Shown here piece by piece: positions 16,888 to 26,489 of a DNA stretch of 64,000 bases. The notes under the pieces are model-generated. The model worked only from the letters and a program-made list of their open reading frames with translations. It had not been told where the DNA came from and did no database searches. The stretch's first letter is position 1, and each line of letters starts with the position of its first letter. Origin of the DNA: an uncultured Planctomycetota bacterium (GTDB lineage Bacteria; Planctomycetota; Phycisphaerae; Sedimentisphaerales; UBA12454); assembly GCA_903847315.1 (NCBI GenBank), contig CAINDG010000026.1:62001-126000 (forward strand), read 5' to 3'. The translations under genes and the position numbers were made by a program.

Positions 16888-17256
16888 GTGAAAACTGAAT
16901 TACTTGATGCAGTAGAAAAGAAAAATATCAAAGCTAAACTTCCATATTTTGAAGTAGGCGATACCGTTGATGTGCACTGTAAAATCCAGGAAGGCGAAAA
17001 AAGCCGTACGCAGATTTTTACAGGCGTTGTAATCGCGCGCAGCGGCCGCGGAATGAACGAGCATTTTATTGTTCGGCGAATCGTGGAAGACGAAGGTGTT
17101 GAAAGAACTTTCCCAATCCATTCACCGAATGTGATTGATGTCAAGCCGGTAAGAAGCGGCAAAGCCAGAAGGGCGAAACTTTATTTCCTTAGAGACCGCA
17201 CCGGAAAAGGCGTTAAGCTTTCACAGAAACGATCAGAACATACCGCCGGCGCATAA
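16888..17256 (+). CDS. rplS: 50S ribosomal protein L19
   Basis: 122 residues. FEVGDTVDVHCKIQEGEKSR, TGVVIARSGRGMNEHF, GVERTFPIHSP and KLYFLRDRTGK are L19 signatures. L19 sits at the 30S-50S interface. The GTG start at 16888 is preceded by AAGGAG. It is the last of the rpsP-trmD-rplS group. Confidence 0.97.
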   Translation: MKTELLDAVEKKNIKAKLPYFEVGDTVDVHCKIQEGEKSRTQIFTGVVIARSGRGMNEHFIVRRIVEDEGVERTFPIHSPNVIDVKPVRSGKARRAKLYFLRDRTGKGVKLSQKRSEHTAGA

Positions 17257-17262
17257 AAAAAC

Positions 17263-17658
17263 GTGTTTCTTTTTAGGAACAAAAAAAAGATTCTGTCGGA
17301 CCCCCATCTGCTCGGCCAGTGGGGGCAGAAACAGTGTGAAAAGTTTTTTAAGGCAACAGGCTGTAAAACTCTGACGCGGAATTTTTCCTGCAGCTCAGGC
17401 GAGATAGACCTTATTATGACCGCCGGCGACGGGACGGTGGTCTTTGTCGAAGTCAAAACAAGGGCAGATGAGAAATTCGCCGATGCCGAATCCGCTATTA
17501 CGTCCGCGAAAAAGCAAAGAATGATAAAGGCCGCAAATCTTTTCGTAAAAAAATACAAACTTGATAATTATCCTTTGCGTTTTGACGTAGTAATAGTGAT
17601 AGCCGACGAGAAAGGAAAGGCGCAAATAAGGCATTACGAAAATGCCTTTGCCCCGTGA
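17263..17658 (+). CDS. yraN: YraN/UPF0102 family nuclease-fold protein
   Basis: 131 residues. It shows the family pattern G-Q-x-x-E/Q (LGQWGQKQCEKFFKATG), RNFSCSSGEIDLIM and VVFVEVKTRADEKF, equivalent to the E...D...ExK site of a restriction-endonuclease-like fold. The function of the family is not settled; a role in DNA processing is often assumed. It starts at GTG 17263, 6 bases after rplS, and abuts tatD. Confidence 0.88.
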   Translation: MFLFRNKKKILSDPHLLGQWGQKQCEKFFKATGCKTLTRNFSCSSGEIDLIMTAGDGTVVFVEVKTRADEKFADAESAITSAKKQRMIKAANLFVKKYKLDNYPLRFDVVIVIADEKGKAQIRHYENAFAP

Positions 17659-17662
17659 GAAA

Positions 17663-18436
17663 ATGAACCTTATAGATTCACACGCCCATCTTACATTCGA
17701 CCAGTTCCGGAATAATCTCGATGATGTTCTGCAAAGAAGTATTCAGGCCGGCGTTACCGGTTGGATTGCCGTAGGAACGGACGTTGAACAAAGCAAAAGG
17801 GTGATTTCAATAATAGATAAATACGAAAATCTCTACGGCACCGTGGGGATTCATCCGCATTATGCTTCTGATATTTCAGTCTCTGATATTGAGCAGGTAA
17901 AAGAAATGGCCGGACACAAAAAAATCGTCGCTATCGGCGAGACAGGACTGGATTTTCATTATAATTTTTCCAAACAGGATGCGCAAAAAGACCTTTTTAA
18001 AAACCTGCTCGAAATCGCCGCACAAAAAAATCTGCCGGTAATTATACACAGCAGAGACGCCTTTGATGAAACAATGGATATTATCGATAAATTCGCGGAC
18101 AAAAACGCGAAGATAGTTTTTCACTGCTGGGGCGGTACCGTCGAGCAGACGCGGATTGTCCTCGATAAAGGTTTTTACATCTCATTTACCGGCGTTATCA
18201 CATTCAAAAACGCCCAGCAGGCGCAAGACGCGGCAAAAATCGTCCCGCTTGATAAAATGATGATTGAAACAGACTGTCCCTATATGTCGCCTGAGCCGCT
18301 TCGCAAGCAGAAGGTCAATGAACCTTCTCTGCTTGTCTATACGGCTCAGAAAATTGCCGAGCTTAAAGAAACAGACATCAACACTCTGGCAGAAAAGCTG
18401 ACAGAGACGACGAGAAAATTTTTCAGTCTTATTTAG
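17663..18436 (+). CDS. tatD: TatD family metal-dependent hydrolase (DNase)
   Basis: 257 residues with the metal site motifs of TatD: DSHAHLTF at the N-terminus, GTVGIHPHYA, IGETGLDFHYN, IIHSRDA, FHCWGG and a final METDCPYMSPEP. These enzymes are 3'-5' exonucleases acting on single-stranded or damaged DNA. ATG at 17663 is chosen because it abuts yraN without overlap and fits the family start; ATG at 17642 would overlap. It converges with the next gene, sharing 8 bases. Confidence 0.92.
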   Translation: MNLIDSHAHLTFDQFRNNLDDVLQRSIQAGVTGWIAVGTDVEQSKRVISIIDKYENLYGTVGIHPHYASDISVSDIEQVKEMAGHKKIVAIGETGLDFHYNFSKQDAQKDLFKNLLEIAAQKNLPVIIHSRDAFDETMDIIDKFADKNAKIVFHCWGGTVEQTRIVLDKGFYISFTGVITFKNAQQAQDAAKIVPLDKMMIETDCPYMSPEPLRKQKVNEPSLLVYTAQKIAELKETDINTLAEKLTETTRKFFSLI

Positions 18437-19973
18437 TTTTCTCATCCTTTACAGCCGGCTGCGCCGACGGCGGCTGATGTTTTATATGAAATAAAGTACC
18501 ATCCTTTATGCCCATATATTCTACAGAGCCGTCCGGATGGAATACCGGCCCGCCTTTGACAAGCTTGTCAACTTCCGGTCCGGCTTTGCCGTTGATAACC
18601 ATAAGCCACTTTTTGCCTTTTCTTGCTCCGTACGCTATTTTTTTACCGTCCGGGCTGAAGACCAGCGAACCCTGGCTGATTCCCTCAAACTCCGGTCCCT
18701 TTTGATTATCAACGACCACAAACCATTTCTCGCCGTTTCTTGCTCCGTAGGTTATCTGTTTGCTGTCGGGACTGAAAACCAGCGACCCTTTGCTGATTCC
18801 GTCAAACTCCGCGCCTTTTTGATTGTCAACGGTTACATACCACTTTTCGCCTTTCTTTGTTACATAGGCTATTCGTTTGCCGTCCGGACTGAAAATAGGC
18901 GAATCGGCTCCCTCGACTTCCGGTCCTGCCTGGCCGTTAACAACAACCATCCACTTTTTGTCTTTCTTCGCGATATAGGCTATCTGTTTGCCGTCGGCAT
19001 TTAAAACAAGCGAATTCGGAATAAGCTCACTATACTCAGAACCTGCTTTGCCGTTAAGGACGACAGACCACGTCTGTCCTTTCTTTGCTCCGTATGCTAT
19101 TTGTTTGCCGTCCGGACTGAAAACAGGCGAACCTTTAAGAATCCCGTCGAACTCCGGGCTGGCTTGGCCATCGGTTAATATAGACCACTTTTGATTCTTC
19201 TTTATTCCATAAACTATATGTTCGCCGCCGGGGCTGAAAACTGGTGTGCCTTCAAGAATTCCTTCAGCCTCAGGCCCTGCTTTGCCGTCGATGACCGCGA
19301 ACTGTTTATTGCCTTTTTGTGCTACATAGGCAGTGCGTTTGCTGTCAGAGCTGAAGGCGGGTGTATTAATTCCGTCAAATGCCGTCCCTTCCTGGCCATC
19401 GATAACCGCCAGCCACTTTTCGCCTTTCTTTGCGATGTAAGCTGTTCGCTTGCTGTCGGCACTGAAAATGAGTTTGCCCGGACCTATCAAGTCGAACTCC
19501 GGCCCCGATTTATTATCGGTAACTACAAACCACTTCTGACCTTTTCTCGCGGCGTAGATTACTCGTTTGCTGTCGGGGCTGAAGGCGATTGGATTTTTGC
19601 TGATGTCGTCAATTGCTATTCCCAGCTGGCCGTCAACGACCACAAATTTTTTATCGTCTTTCTGTGCTGCGTAAGCCGTTCTCTTGCTGTCAGGGCTGAA
19701 AATAACTGAACCTGCGACAATTTTATCGAATTCCGACCCACTCTGGCCGTTGATAACGACGAGCATATTTTTATTCTTTGTTGTTATGGCGGCCCAGTGG
19801 CAGCCGTCAGGGCTGATTATTGTTTCAAGAGCCTGGGCCGGTGCCACGCCGGAACGTTCCTGGCTATCCGCCTGTTTAGCCGGTCCCGGTGCGTTCGCCT
19901 CGGCCCCAAGGCAGTTCAGCGTCAGCAGTCCGATTACCGTAACCAATGCGGCCATAACTATTTGTCTCTTCAT
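18429..19973 (-). CDS. Secreted PD40/TolB-like repeat protein
   Basis: 514 residues. A signal peptide (MKRQIVMAALVTVIGLLTLN...) is followed by about eleven repeats of 37-39 residues, each of the form FSPDGKxIAYxAKKGxKWxVVxxGxxGPEFDxI, plus a partial one. The S-P-D-G/S-K core is that of PD40/WD40-like propeller blades, as in TolB. A closed or double propeller in the periplasm is likely. The partner is unknown. The high similarity between units suggests recent internal duplication. Confidence 0.8.
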   Translation of the reverse strand: MKRQIVMAALVTVIGLLTLNCLGAEANAPGPAKQADSQERSGVAPAQALETIISPDGCHWAAITTKNKNMLVVINGQSGSEFDKIVAGSVIFSPDSKRTAYAAQKDDKKFVVVDGQLGIAIDDISKNPIAFSPDSKRVIYAARKGQKWFVVTDNKSGPEFDLIGPGKLIFSADSKRTAYIAKKGEKWLAVIDGQEGTAFDGINTPAFSSDSKRTAYVAQKGNKQFAVIDGKAGPEAEGILEGTPVFSPGGEHIVYGIKKNQKWSILTDGQASPEFDGILKGSPVFSPDGKQIAYGAKKGQTWSVVLNGKAGSEYSELIPNSLVLNADGKQIAYIAKKDKKWMVVVNGQAGPEVEGADSPIFSPDGKRIAYVTKKGEKWYVTVDNQKGAEFDGISKGSLVFSPDSKQITYGARNGEKWFVVVDNQKGPEFEGISQGSLVFSPDGKKIAYGARKGKKWLMVINGKAGPEVDKLVKGGPVFHPDGSVEYMGIKDGTLFHIKHQPPSAQPAVKDEKTK

Positions 19974-19992
19974 AAGAATGACTCCTTTCTTT

Positions 19993-20010
19993 ATCCCGAT
20001 TTATCGGGAT
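19993..20010. repeat. Hairpin ATCCCGAT-TT-ATCGGGAT
   Basis: This perfect 8-bp palindrome also occurs in the terminator at 56281-56298. Here it lies just upstream of the repeat protein gene and lacks a T run, so it may be a mobile hairpin rather than a terminator. Confidence 0.6.
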
Positions 20011-20107
20011 AGTTAATTTATACTTTTAAATTATTCCTGTATATTGGGATATTATAGGAATTCTCCTGCAATATGCAATCCGGCAAAACATCTATTTTAC
20101 ATTTAAT

Positions 20108-20797
20108 TTAGTCGATAAGTTTTTTGGGATTTTCGGCAAGATTTATTATTTCGGCGAGAAATTTCGCCACATAATCTCCGCTGACTATCCTGTTGTCGGC
20201 GGAAAGACCGAATTCGACAAACTTTTTTATTTCTGTATTGCCCTGATTCGGAACCGGCCGCTCGATTATTTTACCGACAGAAAGAATACTGCACTGGCCG
20301 GGCAGGGGTATCGCAAGAAAAGAATCGATGCCGAACATTCCGAGCGCCGTCAGTGTTATGCATCCACCAGACAGGTCGTCGAGACTTAGTTTGTTAATTT
20401 TCGCCTTTTCTATAAGCTCGGCGGTTACCTTTGCGATTTCTGAAAGCTTTTTTTTGTTCGCGTTTTTTACTACCGGTACGACCAGTCCTTTCGGCGCGGC
20501 TACAGCAAGGCCGACATTGACGGTTTCGGCGATTTCAATATAGTCGTCTTTGAAACTTCCCGCCATCAATGGAGATTTTTCAACGGCGACGCCCATCGCG
20601 CGGATGAAAAAATCGTTCATTGAAATTCTTGTGCCAAGCTGTTTGCTTAAAGGCCTGCGCATCTCGGAAATTTTGCCGATGTCAGCTTTGGCGGTCAGAT
20701 AGAAACAGGGCTGGGTCTGTTTGGATTCGAGCATACGCTGACTGATAAGTTTTTGTATTCTCGTCAATGGTATGCGTTTGGCGTCCGCTTCGGACAT
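20108..20797 (-). CDS. 2-oxoacid dehydrogenase acyltransferase (E2) catalytic-domain homologue with altered active site
   Basis: 229 residues matching only the catalytic domain of lipoyl E2 proteins (RIPLTRIQKLISQRM, ISMNDFFIRAMGVAVE, NVGLAVAAPKGLVVPVV). Lipoyl and E1/E3-binding domains are absent. The active-site motif D-H-R-x-x-D-G reads DNRIVSG at residues 201-207: the catalytic His is Asn and the Asp is Ser. The codons AAC and AGC are clear in the sequence. A true acyltransferase is unlikely; a structural or regulatory role is possible. It starts 5 bases after the TlpA-like gene. Confidence 0.85.
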   Translation of the reverse strand: MSEADAKRIPLTRIQKLISQRMLESKQTQPCFYLTAKADIGKISEMRRPLSKQLGTRISMNDFFIRAMGVAVEKSPLMAGSFKDDYIEIAETVNVGLAVAAPKGLVVPVVKNANKKKLSEIAKVTAELIEKAKINKLSLDDLSGGCITLTALGMFGIDSFLAIPLPGQCSILSVGKIIERPVPNQGNTEIKKFVEFGLSADNRIVSGDYVAKFLAEIINLAENPKKLID

Positions 20798-20802
20798 AAA
20801 TA

Positions 20803-21441
20803 TTACTCGGCAAGAAGTATAGATTTCATTTCGCCCAGATGCATTGTTCCTTCGGTGGCAAGTTTTAATGTGCCGTTGGGCCTTATATAGAACGCCGATG
20901 GAAAGGCTTTGACTTTTTTGAACGGCTCAGGTAAATCGCCCTGGTAGGAACTAACCATATAGGTAATATTTTGGCTTTCAGCCATCGCCTTGACCGTATC
21001 GACGGGTTCATTTGAAATCGCGAGAATCGCCAGTTTGTCCACCGGCATTATTTCCCGCAATGCTGTAAGATGAGGAATCTCCATCAGGCAGGGCTGGCAC
21101 CACGTTGCCCAGAAAACCACTAAAACATCCCTGCCGTGGTAATCTGCCAGGTTAATCGTTTTACCTGATATGTCGGTTACTTTAAGGTCGGGCATTTGTT
21201 TGCCGTAAGAGTCAGTCAATATCGGATTCCAGCTGGTTCTGTGCGAAATAATCTCGTCAAGAGATTTGGAAATAAAAGAATCTGTTTTAGAAACCTTCTC
21301 AGTCGTTGAAGGCGAACTTACTGCGGGAACGGATTCTTTTGGCGGACTGCTTTTGCGGCAGCCGCTTATCGCCAAAACAGACAGTAGGCAAGCGGCCAAA
21401 ATTACAAAAGATATTTTCTTCATTAAAATTTCCAATCTCAT
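20803..21441 (-). CDS. TlpA/ResA-like thioredoxin-fold lipoprotein
   Basis: 212 residues. A signal segment ends in LAISGC, a lipobox, followed by a Ser/Pro/Lys-rich spacer and a thioredoxin fold with VVFWATWCQPCLMEIPHL; the CxxC is C-Q-P-C. Later SAFYIRPNGTL is the cis-Pro side of the fold. Known: such proteins reduce disulfides outside the cytoplasm, for example in cytochrome c maturation. ATG at 21441 has GGAGA at good spacing; ATG at 21423 is the alternative. It precedes the degenerate E2 gene, probably on one message. Confidence 0.85.
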   Translation of the reverse strand: MRLEILMKKISFVILAACLLSVLAISGCRKSSPPKESVPAVSSPSTTEKVSKTDSFISKSLDEIISHRTSWNPILTDSYGKQMPDLKVTDISGKTINLADYHGRDVLVVFWATWCQPCLMEIPHLTALREIMPVDKLAILAISNEPVDTVKAMAESQNITYMVSSYQGDLPEPFKKVKAFPSAFYIRPNGTLKLATEGTMHLGEMKSILLAE

Positions 21442-21460
21442 AATTTTCTCCGGCTAACTT

Positions 21461-22897
21461 TTATTCACTCATCGCGTTTTTCACAAAAAGGCCTCGACCG
21501 CTGTCAAGCCCCGTTATCAAAAGCCTGAAACGTCCGTCTTTTTTTAACTGTTCAAATTTTTCCCCGCTCGCGATAACGCCGTCGCCTTTGACGTATTCTG
21601 CGTAAACTTCATCGATATTGCACAGCACGGGAACATTTTTGTTAAAATAGTATATAAATGATTCATTGACTTTGCAATAAGCAATTATGGGTTTGTCAAT
21701 CGCCGCCGCTGCACTCTTCTGGGCTAAATCCCTGATTACGAGATTTTCGTCGGCCTCTTTGTCTTCGATTCCCGGCCGGACAAAAAAGAAAACACATAGC
21801 CCCATCAGAAAAACGACTATGTATGCTGCCAAAAAATTTCTCGCCAGTCTTCTGTTGTAAACTTTTCTTGCGAATATCATATCGTCGAGAATTATTCCTG
21901 TCAGGACTGCCATCGCTGGCATAATCGGCAAAATGTAATGCGGTCGTTTGCCGCCGCAGACGGTCATCGCCGCGATGCCAGCAAAAAACCAAAGCCACTG
22001 ATAACTAATCGCATCGCGTTTTTCTTCCCATATCCTATAAAAAGGCGCAGCGAAAGCGAACGGTATAAAAGCGGAAAACGGCAAAAAATGAACGAAAATT
22101 ACTGTAAAGTAATAATAAAACGGCTGTCCGCCCGAGGCGTATTCGCCCGTAGCTCTGCCCAGAAATTCATTTTTCCAAACCGTCAGTGCCGTCGGTTCAC
22201 CTTTCAAAATTGCTATCGGCCAGGGCAGAACTATCAGCAAAAACAATATTACTCCCGCTATCGGCAGTAATTTCGGAACAAGTTTCCATTTCCGATAAAC
22301 CACAAAATAAAAAAATATCGCGGGAATTATCAATGGCAGCGGGGCAGGACCCTTTGCGAGCATCGCAAGGGAAAAACTTATCCAGAAAACAAGCATACAG
22401 TAAATTTGTTTCCTGTGGGAGCTGGCTTGTACCGCGGAATAAAAACTCAGCATCGCAACCGCGACAAAAGCGGTCAGTGCCATCTCCGGCCTGCCTGTAT
22501 GGCTGTACCTGATATAACAAAACGAAGTTGACCAGATAATTGCCGAAAGCGCCCCTGTGCGAAATCCAAGCTGGTCTGAAATAAAATAAAAAATCGCGAT
22601 TGCCGAAAGGACCGCAAGCGCCGCCCCGGGCAGGCGAACAGTAAAATCATTTACACCGCCTGTTATTTTTGCCGCTGCCGCTGTGAGCCAGTAGCACAAA
22701 GGCGTTTTATTTAATCGCGCTTTGCCGTTAAACATCGGCACAACCCAGTCGCCGCTGCTGACCATATTTCTGGCGGCAACCCCGACATAAGCCTCATGAT
22801 TGCCGATAGCTCGGCCGGTCAGATCCCAAAACGCCGTCAGAACACTAACCCCCATCACGCCGGCAATAACAATCCATTTTATTTTTTTGTCGTCCAT
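21461..22897 (-). CDS. GT39/ArnT-like membrane glycosyltransferase
   Basis: 478 residues with about ten hydrophobic segments. The first periplasmic loop has the family pattern around NHEAYVGVAARNMVSSGDWVVPMFNGKARLNKTPLCYWL, including the acidic residue expected for a GT-C catalytic loop. A hydrophilic C-terminal domain of about 100 residues follows. Known relatives move a sugar from a polyprenyl phosphate donor to lipid A or to protein. No donor-synthesis gene is adjacent. The stop of threonine synthase lies 30 bases upstream. Confidence 0.82.
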   Translation of the reverse strand: MDDKKIKWIVIAGVMGVSVLTAFWDLTGRAIGNHEAYVGVAARNMVSSGDWVVPMFNGKARLNKTPLCYWLTAAAAKITGGVNDFTVRLPGAALAVLSAIAIFYFISDQLGFRTGALSAIIWSTSFCYIRYSHTGRPEMALTAFVAVAMLSFYSAVQASSHRKQIYCMLVFWISFSLAMLAKGPAPLPLIIPAIFFYFVVYRKWKLVPKLLPIAGVILFLLIVLPWPIAILKGEPTALTVWKNEFLGRATGEYASGGQPFYYYFTVIFVHFLPFSAFIPFAFAAPFYRIWEEKRDAISYQWLWFFAGIAAMTVCGGKRPHYILPIMPAMAVLTGIILDDMIFARKVYNRRLARNFLAAYIVVFLMGLCVFFFVRPGIEDKEADENLVIRDLAQKSAAAAIDKPIIAYCKVNESFIYYFNKNVPVLCNIDEVYAEYVKGDGVIASGEKFEQLKKDGRFRLLITGLDSGRGLFVKNAMSE

Positions 22898-22927
22898 TAC
22901 AACTTATGCACTTTTGCACTTATGCTC

Positions 22928-24289
22928 TTATGCACTCATTATTTTTATTATCTGTTTCAAATCGTTGGGGCATTCGATAGGCGGATTGCTGTATTTGCCG
23001 CCTTTTTCCTTGTGGTAGGTTACAGTTACATTAGGGTCTTTCAAACAATGGCCGGTAAGAACACACGCGACCCTCTCGTTTGGTTTTATCATCTTCTCGG
23101 CAAGCAGAACCTGCAAACCAGCTATCGTCGCCGCCGACGCCGGCTCGCACCCCAGCCCGTATTTTCCTATCAATGCCTTTGCATCGGTTATTGCCTCGTC
23201 GCTCACCGCCCGCACAACTCCGTTGCAAACGTCAATCGCTCGCAGACATTTTTTCAAATTCACAGGTCTTGAAATCTCTATCGCCGATGCGCAGGTATGA
23301 GGCGAGAATTTTTTCGCCGTAAGCTCTGCGTAAAAATCACTGATAATTTTATTATCAACTTTGCCGCCGTTCCATTTCAGTTTTCTATGGTTTACAAGCT
23401 CGGTCAGCGTATCTGCTCCGGTCGCGTTGATAATCGCCAATCGCGGCACTCTGTTGATAAGACCGAGCTGCTTTAATTCATAAAATGCCTTGCCGAACGC
23501 GCTTGAATTTCCCAGATTTCCGCCCGGCACGATAATCCAGTCCGGCACATCCCAGCCCAATCCCTCAAGAATGCGGTACATTATGGTTTTCTGTCCTTCG
23601 AGCCGGAACGGATTAAGCGAATTGAGAAGATATAATTTCAATTCAGTGCAAACCGCCTGCACCTGTTTCATACAATCGTCAAAATCGCCGAGAATTTGAA
23701 TAGTCTTTGCGCCGTAATCCATCGCCTGGCTTAATTTCCCGAACGCGATTCTGCCCGAGCCGATAAAGACCGTACATTTCATATCGCAGTGATGCGCGTA
23801 AAGAGCGACTGCTGCGCTGGTGTTTCCGGTAGAAGCGCACGCGCACGATTTTGCCCCGACCATTTTCGCATGACTGAACGCCGCCGTCATTCCGTTATCT
23901 TTGAATGAGCCGGATGGATTGAGCCCTTCATATTGAAGATGGAGATTTCCCTTCTTCATACCGAGAAATTCGCCGAGCATATCGTTTTGTTGTAACAGCG
24001 TTTGCCCTTCGCCGATTGTTATCTTGAATTTATCGTCGCAGAAATCCAGCAGTTCCCTGAATCGCCACACGCCTGAAAAGTCGAGTTTATTTTCTCTCGT
24101 TGACCATCGCTTTGCGAAGTCGGACAGTTTCTTTGGCGTTTTTATTTTGTCCCAGTTATAGCAGGCATCGAGCAGGTCTCCGCATTTTGGACATTTGAAA
24201 AACGATTCATTACAGCCGAACTCTGCGCCGCAATCCGGGTTTATACACTTCTGATACGCTTTTTGATTTTCTGCCATTTTACACTCCAT
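22928..24289 (-). CDS. thrC: Threonine synthase with N-terminal zinc ribbon
   Basis: 453 residues. A short zinc ribbon (CINPDCGAEF...FKCPKCGDLL) precedes the PLP fold. The PLP lysine lies in EGLNPSGSFKDNGM; STGNTSAAVALYA and PGGNLGNSSAFGKA are the phosphate and cofactor loops. It makes threonine from O-phosphohomoserine. ATG at 24289 has GGAAATA upstream, and ATG at 24277 is also well placed. It is first of the minus-strand run down to 18429. Confidence 0.93.
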   Translation of the reverse strand: MECKMAENQKAYQKCINPDCGAEFGCNESFFKCPKCGDLLDACYNWDKIKTPKKLSDFAKRWSTRENKLDFSGVWRFRELLDFCDDKFKITIGEGQTLLQQNDMLGEFLGMKKGNLHLQYEGLNPSGSFKDNGMTAAFSHAKMVGAKSCACASTGNTSAAVALYAHHCDMKCTVFIGSGRIAFGKLSQAMDYGAKTIQILGDFDDCMKQVQAVCTELKLYLLNSLNPFRLEGQKTIMYRILEGLGWDVPDWIIVPGGNLGNSSAFGKAFYELKQLGLINRVPRLAIINATGADTLTELVNHRKLKWNGGKVDNKIISDFYAELTAKKFSPHTCASAIEISRPVNLKKCLRAIDVCNGVVRAVSDEAITDAKALIGKYGLGCEPASAATIAGLQVLLAEKMIKPNERVACVLTGHCLKDPNVTVTYHKEKGGKYSNPPIECPNDLKQIIKIMSA

Positions 24290-24469
24290 TATTTCCTTTT
24301 TAGATTAGCGATTATAATAATCTTTTTATGTTTCATTTGCAACCTTCATCGGAATTAAAAAAAATCGTCTAAATCAATTGCGTTTTTTCATTTATCCGTT
24401 ATTTTATAGAAACCTCGTCATTGCCGCCGAGCCAGGCAATCTTAAATTTGAATATTCAGGAGCAGAAAA

Positions 24470-24931
24470 ATGAATAGAGTAGAATTTGCAATATTGTTGT
24501 TTGCGTTTTTAATCGCCGGCTGTAACTGTGATATTGTACGCAATCAAAAAATAAAACTCGATGAACCAAAATGTGTTTGTATCGAGCAGATAAATACGCA
24601 GGACCCTTATATCGGAAAGGTTCTTCGCGATGTTATAGAAAAGGAATTTGTCAGGCGCGGTTTTGCGTTATGTGATGCAAACAATGCCACGATTATAATT
24701 TCCGGCTCAGCATTTTTGACAGAACGTTCAAAAGCCAGCCAGAATTTTATTTTGATAGTTGGCGGCGGCTCATCGAACTCAAACCAGGCCATAGAAAGTG
24801 TTTCTTTAACGGCGAAAAATAAAGCCGGGCAAATTTTGGCAACCGCATCCTATGATAACAGCGAGCGTTTTACAGCCAGTAAGCTCGCAACCGAATTTGG
24901 CAGAGCATTTGCCGACAAACTGAAAAAATAA
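24470..24931 (+). CDS. Predicted lipoprotein, 153 residues
   Basis: The signal peptide ends in LIAGC, a good lipobox. The mature part of about 135 residues starts from IEQINTQDPYIGKVLRDVIEKEFVRRGF and later has NATIIISGSAFL, then a glycine-rich GGGSS stretch. This resembles small envelope lipoproteins that bind by an alpha/beta DUF4136- or CsgG-like fold, but I do not claim a family. A binding site AGGAGC precedes the ATG. Single gene. Confidence 0.7.
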   Translation: MNRVEFAILLFAFLIAGCNCDIVRNQKIKLDEPKCVCIEQINTQDPYIGKVLRDVIEKEFVRRGFALCDANNATIIISGSAFLTERSKASQNFILIVGGGSSNSNQAIESVSLTAKNKAGQILATASYDNSERFTASKLATEFGRAFADKLKK

Positions 24932-25320
24932 AAAATCTAAACAGTCCATGTCATTTACCGTCTTCTGAAATCCGCGCAGCGCCGCGGCGACTTGTCACGT
25001 CGAAGCTTTAGTGAAAACGGAAGTTCTTAACGAAGCCGGATTAATTTTTCACTTTTAACTATTCACTATGCCCCCCAAATCCCCCAAAAAATCAAACATT
25101 TCATTTTTAGGTTCAGAACGAATTGTCGGCACGGCGTAATCATTTTGCTGAAAAACCAATTAAAAAGATTGAATTTTAACGACAAGTTTGATATTTTGCC
25201 GCAAACAAGATTCAGCATCGCGGAGAGACGGGCTTAAATTAAATCTCGGTTATAAAATAGTTTTAACAGCGAGATAAGCAATATTAATAAAATATCACAC
25301 ATAACTAAATCGGAGAAGGT
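24932..25320. other. Intergenic region with a degenerate dispersed-repeat-like segment
   Basis: 389 bases without a gene. Around 24980-25040 there is a GC-rich stretch (CGCGCAGCGCCGCGGCGACTT, then CGAAGCTTTAGTGAAAACGG) that looks like a decayed copy of the common CGAAGCTTTAG...GGCGGA repeat. The rest is A/T-rich; no promoter or RNA is convincing. Confidence 0.4.
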
Positions 25321-26457
25321 ATGCCGGATATAAAAAAAATACGTGTGCTTATCGCCAACTGTCGGTTAGATTACAGGACAGGAACAGAGACCTACACTTA
25401 CGATATCGCCATTGAATTGTCAAAGCTGGGGCATATCCCTCTGGTTTACAGTCCCAAACTGGGCGAAATAGCTTTTGAGTTGCGCAATAAAGGCATCACG
25501 GTAGTCGATGACCTTAATATGATAAATGAAACCCCTGATATTATTCAGGGGCATCATTATATAGAAACATTTTTGGCGGCCATGCGTTTTCCTCGGACAC
25601 CTGTTTTTTTTGTCTGCCACGACCGTTCAACTTGGCATTCCGAACCGTTTATCGACCCTCGTATTCTCCGTTACGTCGCCGTTGATTATTATTGTTTGGA
25701 CAGGCTGCTGGAAAATTCTATTCCCAAAGAAAAAACACTGGTTCTTTTTAATACCGTGGACCTGAAAAAATTTAAGGCACGCGTTGAACCTCTTCCGCCC
25801 AGGCCGCGAAAGGCCCTGATTTTCAGTAATCAGGCAAAGGAGGATAATTATATTCAGCCTGTTACGACGGCCTGCCGCCAGCTTGGTATTTCCGTTGATG
25901 TAGTTGGCTCCGGAGTTAAAGCCGTTTCCAGTACGCCGCAGGATATTCTTGGAAAATATGATGTTGTGTTCGCCAGGGCCCGCTGCGCTTTCGAATCGAT
26001 GGCCTGCGGAGCGGCTGTTATTCTATGCGACATAACCGGATGCGGCCCGCTGGTAACTATGCAAAACATCGAAAGCCTCAGGATGTTAAACTTTGGAGTG
26101 AAAACGCTGGTAAATCCGATTACTCCGGCTTTTATTAAAGAGCAATTGTTGGCTTATGACCCTGTAGAGGCCGGCAGGGTTACCGAATGGATACGCGGCA
26201 ATGTTTCTGTTGAAGAACTTGCAAAAAAATATGTGGCATTGTATAAAGAACTTATTGAAGAGCATCGAAACATTATACTTTCTCGCCCGCAGCCCTGTCA
26301 GGAACGGCAAAAATGTCTTTTTAAGAGAATTTGCCGCAATCTCGAAAAATATCTTTTCAGAGCAAAATGTTATATTTCTTCTGATAGAATTGCTGACCAG
26401 TATGGTGCGGTTATGATTAAAATTGTTAAAAAAATAGATCGTAAACTATGGAATTGA
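25321..26457 (+). CDS. GT4-like glycosyltransferase
   Basis: 378 residues. The N-terminal GT-B half begins VLIANCRLDYRTGTETYTYDIAIELSKLGH, typical of glycosyltransferase family 4 proteins. The C-terminal half has FNTVDLKKFKAR and a shortened nucleotide-binding region ending in FARARCAFESMACGAAVILCD, equivalent to the usual E-x-x-x-A-C-G-x-P segment. The acceptor is unknown. A binding site GGAGAAGG precedes the ATG. The basic, Cys-containing tail (residues 320-378) is unusual for the family. Confidence 0.78.
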   Translation: MPDIKKIRVLIANCRLDYRTGTETYTYDIAIELSKLGHIPLVYSPKLGEIAFELRNKGITVVDDLNMINETPDIIQGHHYIETFLAAMRFPRTPVFFVCHDRSTWHSEPFIDPRILRYVAVDYYCLDRLLENSIPKEKTLVLFNTVDLKKFKARVEPLPPRPRKALIFSNQAKEDNYIQPVTTACRQLGISVDVVGSGVKAVSSTPQDILGKYDVVFARARCAFESMACGAAVILCDITGCGPLVTMQNIESLRMLNFGVKTLVNPITPAFIKEQLLAYDPVEAGRVTEWIRGNVSVEELAKKYVALYKELIEEHRNIILSRPQPCQERQKCLFKRICRNLEKYLFRAKCYISSDRIADQYGAVMIKIVKKIDRKLWN

Positions 26458-26489
26458 TTTTCTAAATAAGTCATCTAATTGTTGTTGAA

